Origin: an uncultured Eubacteriales bacterium | GTDB lineage: Bacteria; Bacillota_I; Bacilli_A; RF39; UBA660 | Direction of reading: 5' to 3' | Assembly: GCA_900321795.1 (NCBI GenBank) | Contig: ONXO01000099.1 | Location: 1-9,943 of the forward strand | DNA: 9,943 nucleotides | Shown here: positions 5,909 through 9,943 of the stretch, one piece after another | How the letters are laid out: each line of letters starts with the position of its first letter | How positions within the stretch are numbered: the first letter of the stretch is position 1 | Made by a program: the position numbers and the translations under genes | The notes under the pieces: model-generated | What the model was told of the DNA's origin: nothing | Seen by the model: only the letters and a program-made list of their open reading frames with translations | Databases searched by the model: none

Positions 5909-5930
5909 TCTTTAAACGGATTATCTGTTT
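5899..5930. terminator. Shared hairpin terminator between convergent genes
   Basis: A perfect 12-base stem, AAACAGATAATC (5899-5910) with GATTATCTGTTT (5919-5930), has an 8-base loop. The stop codon of the Fic gene lies inside the 5' arm and the minus-strand gene ends at 5930. On the minus strand it is followed by a T-run (TTTTTTAATGTTTT); on the plus strand the T-run is short, so it mainly stops minus-strand transcription and may work both ways. Confidence 0.8.
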
Positions 5931-6247
5931 CAAATTGCTAAAACTTTAACTCTTTTTTCTTTAGCTAAATAATTTTCAGCTTTTCTCTCAATTACTTCTT
6001 TATTATCCCAGTTTCCATAGAAATTAATAACATCTTCAAATGGTTTGGAAAGTAACATCAAATAGAACTGAGCACTTATTATATTGGCTTTAAGCATAAA
6101 ATCATGATCGGTATTGTTTATATCCTTATATGGTAAAACACCTTTGTTTTGTAAAACATTCATCATTAAATCCTCATTGGATGAATAATTATCTTGTTTT
6201 CTTAATCCATTATAGTCATTTATTATATTTTGTATTTCTTTGCACAT
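5930..6247 (-). CDS. Unrecognised 105-residue protein with palindrome-controlled promoter
   Basis: I do not recognise this protein. It starts MCKEIQNIINDYNGLRKQDNYSSNEDLMMNVLQNKG and looks soluble and largely helical, rich in Asn, Asp and Lys, with no signal peptide, membrane span or known motif. The central part (LKANIISAQFYLMLLSKPFEDVINFYGNW, about 52-80) is a hydrophobic helix core, and the tail is basic (AENYLAKEKRVKVLAI). The start is well supported by AAGGAGGG directly upstream on the minus strand and a promoter at 6277-6304. It converges on the Fic gene and shares its terminator. The convergent layout is unlike an ordinary toxin-antitoxin operon, but a functional link with Fic cannot be excluded. 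A palindrome in the promoter suggests repression. Confidence 0.8.
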   Translation of the reverse strand: MCKEIQNIINDYNGLRKQDNYSSNEDLMMNVLQNKGVLPYKDINNTDHDFMLKANIISAQFYLMLLSKPFEDVINFYGNWDNKEVIERKAENYLAKEKRVKVLAI

Positions 6248-6276
6248 AAACCCTCCTTTTTATACGCTTGTACTCT

Positions 6277-6304
6277 ATATTATCACATTTTGTGATAAAA
6301 TCAA
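6277..6304 (-). promoter_or_regulatory. Minus-strand promoter of the 105-residue gene
   Basis: Read on the minus strand: TTGATT (6304-6299), 16-base spacer, and TAATAT (6282-6277) with the TGTGa extended -10. A palindrome fills the spacer. Confidence 0.7.
6280..6298. promoter_or_regulatory. Perfect palindrome, probable repressor operator
   Basis: TTATCACA (6280-6287), TTT, TGTGATAA (6291-6298): eight perfectly paired bases on each side of a 3-base centre. It fills the whole spacer between the -35 and -10 of the minus-strand promoter and overlaps the -10, so a bound dimeric protein would block polymerase. The regulator is unknown; the sequence is not one I can assign with confidence to a known family. 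Confidence 0.6.
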
Positions 6305-6320
6305 GAAATTATTAATCAAT

Positions 6321-6337
6321 ATGCAACTTTTTTGCAT
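6321..6337. repeat. Short inverted repeat between divergent genes
   Basis: ATGCAA (6321-6326) and TTGCAT (6332-6337) are separated by CTTTT. It lies between the minus-strand promoter and the mscL promoter and could be an operator, but six-base arms in AT-rich DNA are weak evidence. Confidence 0.3.
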
Positions 6338-6375
6338 TAAATATATGTTTAAAATGCTTTTTCTTTTGAGCAATA

Positions 6376-6386
6376 TGTGATATACT
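6376..6386 (+). promoter_or_regulatory. Extended -10 promoter of mscL
   Basis: TGTGa (6376-6380) directly followed by TATACT (6381-6386) forms a full TRTGn extended -10. No good -35 is found 17 bases upstream, as is common for this promoter class. The mscL ATG lies 22 bases after it. Confidence 0.6.
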
Positions 6387-6408
6387 CTAATAGAAAGAGA
6401 GGTATGGA

Positions 6409-6810
6409 ATGAAAGATTTTTTGAAAGAGTTTAAAGAGTTTATATCACGTGGAAATGTACTTGATATGGCTGTTGGTGTAATCATTGGTTCTGCTTTCGG
6501 AAAAATAGTATCTAGTTTAGTAGATAATATTTTTATGCCAATAGTAGGTATGATAATTGGGGGGCATGATTTTTCTAGATTATCTATTGACTTTAAAGGT
6601 GCGTCTATTGGATATGGTCTATTCTTGCAAAATGTAGTTGATTTCTTAATAGTAGCTTTCTGTATATTTGTATTTATAAAAGCAATAAATAAATTACAGA
6701 ATATGAAAAAGAAAGAGGAAACAAAAGAAGAAACAAGAGCTGAGGCTGTAAAATCAGATGAAGTTGTTCTTTTAGAAGAAATAAGAGACCTATTAAAAAA
6801 GCAAAAGTAA
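6409..6810 (+). CDS. mscL: Large-conductance mechanosensitive channel MscL
   Basis: MscL is a membrane channel that opens under high membrane tension to release solutes during hypo-osmotic shock. This copy has 133 residues, the usual family length. The amphipathic N-terminal helix (MKDFLKEFKEFISRGNVLDMAVGV) leads into the pore-lining first membrane span (about 17-50, with the small-residue pattern AVGVIIGSAFGKIVSSLVDNIFMPIVG). A short periplasmic-type loop (HDFSRLSIDFKGASIGYG) precedes the second span (about 71-95, LFLQNVVDFLIVAFCIFVFIKAIN). The C-terminal cytoplasmic helix is highly charged and ends EVVLLEEIRDLLKKQK, the family's bundle helix. The start is ATG 6409 after AGAAAGAGAGG. It is a single gene with its own promoter and a hairpin after the stop, divergent from the 105-residue gene. 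Confidence 0.97.
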   Translation: MKDFLKEFKEFISRGNVLDMAVGVIIGSAFGKIVSSLVDNIFMPIVGMIIGGHDFSRLSIDFKGASIGYGLFLQNVVDFLIVAFCIFVFIKAINKLQNMKKKEETKEETRAEAVKSDEVVLLEEIRDLLKKQK

Positions 6811-6831
6811 AGTGCTATTTCTCTAAAAAAT

Positions 6832-6870
6832 GTAAAAGTAGATCACATTATAATTGTAATCTACTTTTAC
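6832..6870. terminator. Hairpin after mscL
   Basis: GTAAAAGTAGAT (6832-6843) pairs perfectly with ATCTACTTTTAC (6859-6870), with further partial pairing inside the loop. It is a very stable stem for this genome. The plus-strand T-run is short (TTTGC), while the minus-strand side has six T, so it may act in both directions. Confidence 0.7.
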
Positions 6871-6965
6871 TTTGCATATTTAAATTAATAATCTAATAGA
6901 TTAAATAAGGTTTTAATTATAGAAATAATTTATTCTTTTTATTAATATTTTATATAAAATTAAAA

Positions 6966-6976
6966 TATGATAAAAT
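6966..6976 (+). promoter_or_regulatory. Extended -10 promoter of the deacetylase gene
   Basis: TATGa (6966-6970) followed by TAAAAT (6971-6976); the sequence 17 bases upstream (TTTTAT, 6948-6953) is a poor -35. It lies just before the gene's ribosome binding site. Confidence 0.5.
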
Positions 6977-6999
6977 AGATATTGAAATGTGGTGGAAAG

Positions 7000-8205
7000 A
7001 TGTCAAGATTAAAAAAATCGTTAATACTTTTATTGGTATTGTTAGCTATGATAAGCTCAATAATTCTTTTTGTGTATAATTCCAGTGAAAATGAAAAATT
7101 AGGGAAAGAATATATAAAAAACATTATAAATAGTTATAAAACTATGAAACTGCATAATAATGATATAAATTTCAAAGCTGAGTATCCTTTTTTTGATTAT
7201 GAAATTTTAGATAAGGAAATACAAAATATTATACAAGAAAAAGAAAATACAAATATTACATATAAAATTTCTAATTATAATCCTTTTTTAAGTATTTTAT
7301 TTATTATTGAAAATGATGAAAAAAAATTATATAAAAATATTTTTCTAGATATTAAAAACGAAATATTAGTTGATAAGAACTCAATATTTGACTTTCAATT
7401 ATTAGGAAATGAAGTTCTTGATAGAATTAAAAAGAAATATTCTACTAATATATATAAGATAGTAGTTCAAGATGAATTTAAAAATACGGCTATTGATATT
7501 GAAAAGAACTCATTTAAAGTTCTATTTAATGATTTGTTGTTCAATGTTAATTATAATGTTTATGTAGTGTTAGGAGAAGAATCTAAAACTGCTATGTCTG
7601 AGCAGTATGATAAAGTTATTTCGTTTACTTTTGATGATGGGCCTAGTGATTACACAAAAGATATAACTGATACTTTGTCAGCTAATTCTTCTGAAGCCAC
7701 ATTCTTTGAACTAGGTAATAAAATGAAATATAATCAAGAGATTGTTAGATATTTAATTGATAATAATATGGAAATTGGTTCTCATACATATTCTCATAAA
7801 AATTTGAATTCTCTAACGCTTAAATCAATTGAAGAAGAACTTAATAGTGCAAATATAATTTTTAATGAGATTACCGATAAATACATAGAATTAACTAGAA
7901 CGCCATACGGGAATGCAACAGAATCAATTAAAAAAATTATTAATACACCTATTATATATTGGAATGTAGATACTAATGACTGGCTTTATAGAGATGCAAA
8001 TAGGGTGGCTAAACACATTTTAGATAATGTAAAGGATGGAGATATAATATTAATGCATGACACTTATCCTGAAACACTAGAAACACTTAAATTAATCTTG
8101 CCAGAGCTTAAAGAAAAGGGATACAAAATTACAACAGTATCACAGTTAGCAAAAGAAAAAAATGTACGTCTTATTCCACATGAAGTATATTCATCATTTA
8201 ATTAG
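7000..8205 (+). CDS. Membrane-anchored polysaccharide deacetylase (PgdA/PdaC-like)
   Basis: This 401-residue extracellular enzyme probably removes acetyl groups from amino sugars of peptidoglycan or another surface polymer, a change that in Gram-positives gives lysozyme resistance. A basic start (MSRLKKS) and a hydrophobic helix (about 7-26) form an uncleaved signal anchor. A Lys/Asn/Ile-rich middle region (30-195) resembles the DUF4163-type N-terminal domain of PdaC-like proteins only loosely. The NodB domain (about 205-390) has all catalytic motifs: TFDDGP (210-215, base Asp212 and metal Asp213), HTYSH (262-266, metal His), RTPYG (300-304, with Thr for the usual Pro), DTNDW (324-328) and LMHD (351-354). 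The chosen ATG 7000 follows GGTGGAAAG; an in-frame TTG at 6982 would place the anchor deeper and lacks support. It is transcribed with the phosphatidyltransferase gene 10 bases downstream. Confidence 0.9.
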   Translation: MSRLKKSLILLLVLLAMISSIILFVYNSSENEKLGKEYIKNIINSYKTMKLHNNDINFKAEYPFFDYEILDKEIQNIIQEKENTNITYKISNYNPFLSILFIIENDEKKLYKNIFLDIKNEILVDKNSIFDFQLLGNEVLDRIKKKYSTNIYKIVVQDEFKNTAIDIEKNSFKVLFNDLLFNVNYNVYVVLGEESKTAMSEQYDKVISFTFDDGPSDYTKDITDTLSANSSEATFFELGNKMKYNQEIVRYLIDNNMEIGSHTYSHKNLNSLTLKSIEEELNSANIIFNEITDKYIELTRTPYGNATESIKKIINTPIIYWNVDTNDWLYRDANRVAKHILDNVKDGDIILMHDTYPETLETLKLILPELKEKGYKITTVSQLAKEKNVRLIPHEVYSSFN

Positions 8206-8215
8206 GAGATTAATT

Positions 8216-8929
8216 ATGAAAAAAGATAAATTAATTAAATATATTATAGTAAACTTAATAACTTTTACAAGAATCTTAGGTTCAATAATTATGCCTATTA
8301 GTTATTTTAAGCATGGTATTGGGCGTTTTGCATTCTTTGTGTGTTTATTATTTTTTACAGATTTCATAGACGGCAGATTATCTAGATACTGGAAAGTTGA
8401 GAGTTTTTTAGGGAGTTTATTAGATACTCTTAGTGATAAAATTTTTGCTTTAGTTATGATAGCAATTCTATCTTATGAATATCCAATTGTGTTATTAGTT
8501 TTGTTTTTAGAACTTGCAATAACAATCAATAGTCTTTTTGCATTTAATATGAATAAAAATGTACAGTCTTCAAAATTAGGAAAAGTAAAAACTTTTGTAT
8601 TAGATGCATCAATTTCCGTTATTTATATAATAATTGCCAAAGATTTATATTTTTCTTATATACCTAATACAATATATTATTTTATTAGTAAATATTCGAC
8701 AAATATATGTTATGTATTAATTGGAATCATAGTTGGAATGCAAATAGTGACTTTATGTGACTATAATAAAAATAGATTTAAAGAAATAGCTAAATTCAAA
8801 TCTTTGAAAGGTATGAAAATGAAAGAATTAAAAGAGATTTGGTATATGCTATCTAATAGAGAATTTTATATAAATAATAAGGATAAATCTTTAAAAGAAC
8901 TATTATATAGGAATGAGGAAAAAATATAA
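8216..8929 (+). CDS. CDP-alcohol phosphatidyltransferase family membrane protein
   Basis: This integral membrane enzyme joins a CDP-activated lipid or alcohol to an alcohol acceptor, as in phosphatidylglycerol-phosphate synthase (PgsA). The signature D-x2-D-G-x2-A-R-x8-G-x3-D-x3-D is present as DFIDGRLSRYWKVESFLGSLLDTLSD (Asp49, Asp52, Gly53, Arg57, Gly66, Asp70, Asp74), with Ser56 where Ala is usual. Around it are about six hydrophobic segments. At 237 residues it is longer than typical PgsA because of a charged cytoplasmic C-terminal tail of about 55 residues. The ATG 8216 is chosen because AGGAG (8205-8209) overlaps the stop of the deacetylase gene, so the pair is an operon and translation is probably coupled. 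The exact substrate cannot be read from sequence; PgsA is the best guess. Confidence 0.85.
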   Translation: MKKDKLIKYIIVNLITFTRILGSIIMPISYFKHGIGRFAFFVCLLFFTDFIDGRLSRYWKVESFLGSLLDTLSDKIFALVMIAILSYEYPIVLLVLFLELAITINSLFAFNMNKNVQSSKLGKVKTFVLDASISVIYIIIAKDLYFSYIPNTIYYFISKYSTNICYVLIGIIVGMQIVTLCDYNKNRFKEIAKFKSLKGMKMKELKEIWYMLSNREFYINNKDKSLKELLYRNEEKI

Positions 8930-8935
8930 AAGATT

Positions 8936-8959
8936 AATGCTAATAACTAGCATTTTTTT
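8936..8959 (+). terminator. Terminator of the deacetylase/phosphatidyltransferase operon
   Basis: AATGCTA (8936-8942) pairs with TAGCATT (8948-8954) around ATAAC, and the 3' side runs into seven T (8953-8959). Confidence 0.85.
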
Positions 8960-9002
8960 GCTATTTAATGTAAAATGTTATTAGGAAAAGAGTTGGTTAA
9001 TA

Positions 9003-9488
9003 GTGAAAAAGATAATAAAAGAGTTAGGGCCTTATTTTGTTATAGTAATATTTGTTATTTTAATAAGAAGCTTTTTGGTAACCCCAGGACTAGTTAATGG
9101 TTCTTCAATGGAAAATACTCTTTTTGATAATGATTTGGTTATAGTCAATAAAATAGCTCTTAAAAAGGGGATTGACAGATTTGATATTGTTGTAGTTAAT
9201 TATAATAATGATACATTAATTAAAAGAATCATAGGACTTCCTAATGAAAAAGTTAGCTATATTGATGATAAACTTTATATTAATGATGAACTAATTGAAA
9301 TGCCTTTAGATTTTGAGTATACATCTGATTTTGAACTTATCACAGGAAAAGATGAATATATAGTACTTGGAGATAATAGAAATGTTTCAAAAGATTCTCG
9401 ATCAATTGGTCCAATAAAAAGGGATAATATCAAAGGCAAAGTCAATTTTGTTTTGTTTCCTTTTAAAAGATTTGGTGTAATTAAATGA
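9003..9488 (+). CDS. lepB: Type I signal peptidase, minimal length
   Basis: This membrane-bound serine protease cuts signal peptides from secreted proteins on the outer face of the membrane. One N-terminal membrane helix (about 10-27) is followed by the catalytic Ser motif NGSSMENTL (Ser35). The catalytic Lys is in LIKRIIGLP (Lys74), and the conserved GDNRNVSKDSRSIGPI runs from 123 to 138. At 161 residues it is at the short end of Gram-positive SipS/SpsB-type enzymes, with a reduced beta-rich insert. The start is GTG 9003, the only sensible one, with AGGAAAAGAG somewhat far upstream. A TAAAAT (8971-8976) may be its -10, but no clear -35 is visible. A terminator precedes it, so it is probably transcribed separately from the operon upstream. 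Confidence 0.95.
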   Translation: MKKIIKELGPYFVIVIFVILIRSFLVTPGLVNGSSMENTLFDNDLVIVNKIALKKGIDRFDIVVVNYNNDTLIKRIIGLPNEKVSYIDDKLYINDELIEMPLDFEYTSDFELITGKDEYIVLGDNRNVSKDSRSIGPIKRDNIKGKVNFVLFPFKRFGVIK

Positions 9489-9547
9489 TAATCTTTAGAT
9501 AGTTGGATACAATTGGTCTAACTTTAAAAATGCGAGGTGTGTTAAAA

Positions 9548-9943
9548 ATGGATTTAAAAAGCATTTTAGAATCAGATGATATAATTGCATCTATAAATGA
9601 TAATATGGATTATTTACTATCTATGATCCCTGAAATAAAATATATGATAGGTTTTGAACATAAACATCCGCATCATCATTTAGATGTATGGAATCATACT
9701 TTATTTGCACTTAGCTTATCAAAAAAAGACTTTGATATTAGACTAAGCTTACTACTTCATGATATTGGTAAACCATTTTCGTATCAAGATGGAGAAGTAA
9801 GACACTTTAAAAATCATGCTAAAGTATCTAGTGATATGTCTAAAGAAATACTACACAGATTAGGATATGATGAAGAGTATATAAGTTATATATCTTACTT
9901 AATAGAAAATCATGATGTTAAGATAGAAGAAGAACAAATTAAA
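9548..9943 (+). CDS. HD-domain phosphohydrolase-like protein, 3' end cut by the window
   Basis: The first 132 residues are visible. The sequence begins MDLKSILESDDIIASINDNM and has the HD metal-binding pattern: His50 (PHHHLDVWNHTL), the HD pair at 71-72 (LLLHDIGKP), His90 (HFKNHAKVS) and His122-Asp123 (IENHD). The segment MIGFEHKHPHHHLDVWNHTL closely resembles the HD part of some CCA-adding tRNA nucleotidyltransferases, but there is no nucleotidyltransferase domain before it, so this may be an HD-only phosphohydrolase. The start ATG 9548 follows GAGGTGT (9534-9540) at good spacing. It follows lepB by 59 bases on the same strand; co-transcription is possible. Substrate unknown; the C-terminal half lies outside the window. 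Confidence 0.85.
   Translation, partial: MDLKSILESDDIIASINDNMDYLLSMIPEIKYMIGFEHKHPHHHLDVWNHTLFALSLSKKDFDIRLSLLLHDIGKPFSYQDGEVRHFKNHAKVSSDMSKEILHRLGYDEEYISYISYLIENHDVKIEEEQIK

Noticed and set aside
5930..6247. Antitoxin for the Fic protein
   Set aside because: The gene is convergent and independently promoted, and its sequence shows no (S/T)xxxE(G/N) inhibitory helix, so there is no direct evidence.
4929..6301. Apparent shared operator: TTTTGTGGTAAAAT at the Fic promoter versus TTTTGTGATAAAAT at the palindrome
   Set aside because: The 13 of 14 match is striking, but at the Fic promoter it is explained by the extended -10 plus TAAAAT box and the second palindrome arm is missing there.
8162..8215. 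Upstream start for the phosphatidyltransferase
   Set aside because: It would overlap the deacetylase gene by 44 bases without a ribosome binding site, whereas ATG 8216 has AGGAG at good spacing.
9489..9547. Possible promoter (TACAAT at 9508) or weak hairpin (TTAGA/TCTAA) between lepB and the HD gene
   Set aside because: No matching -35 box and only a 5-base stem with a long loop; not enough support for either.

Overview
This window looks like a chromosomal segment of a low-GC Gram-positive bacterium of the Bacilli/Mollicutes-related lineages (for example gut Erysipelotrichia- or RF39-like organisms). The reasons are the very AT-rich DNA, a rpoD-trmK order typical of Firmicutes, a T-box leader on thrS, strong AGGAGG-type ribosome binding sites and SigA-type promoters. 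Every tryptophan I checked is TGG and no gene carries an in-frame TGA, so the standard bacterial code applies rather than the Mycoplasma code. The peptidoglycan-deacetylase-like gene suggests a walled cell. The lineage is inferred.

Left part (1-1620): the 3' two-thirds of the housekeeping sigma factor gene rpoD overlaps a divergent trmK (tRNA adenine-22 methyltransferase), which starts with TTG. Convergent to these is a 95-residue protein resembling the YqfQ family.

Translation block (1694-4821): a SigA promoter drives a threonine T-box leader with specifier ACU, UGGUACC bulge and terminator. It is followed by an unrecognised 49-codon reading frame with the best ribosome binding site in the unit, then a threonyl-tRNA synthetase without the usual N-terminal TGS domain. 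Next come two tandem, sequence-related promoters before an unrecognised 140-residue protein, then a two-gene tRNA operon (Ile2-CAU, probably lysidine-modified, and Leu-UAG).

Middle (4929-6870): a Fic-domain protein (probable AMP transferase) has its own promoter and converges on an unrecognised 105-residue protein. The promoter of that second gene contains a perfect 8+3+8 palindrome, a good operator candidate. mscL, the large-conductance mechanosensitive channel, is divergent from it.

Right part (6966-9943): an envelope cluster made of a membrane-anchored polysaccharide deacetylase, a CDP-alcohol phosphatidyltransferase, a minimal type I signal peptidase, and the start of an HD-domain phosphohydrolase cut by the window end.

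No mobile element, CRISPR array, phage gene or clearly new multi-gene system is visible. The most interesting points are the T-box / small ORF / TGS-less ThrRS arrangement, the near-universal TRTGn extended -10 promoters alongside the sigma factor expected to read them, the palindromic operator, and hairpin terminators that contain the stop codons.
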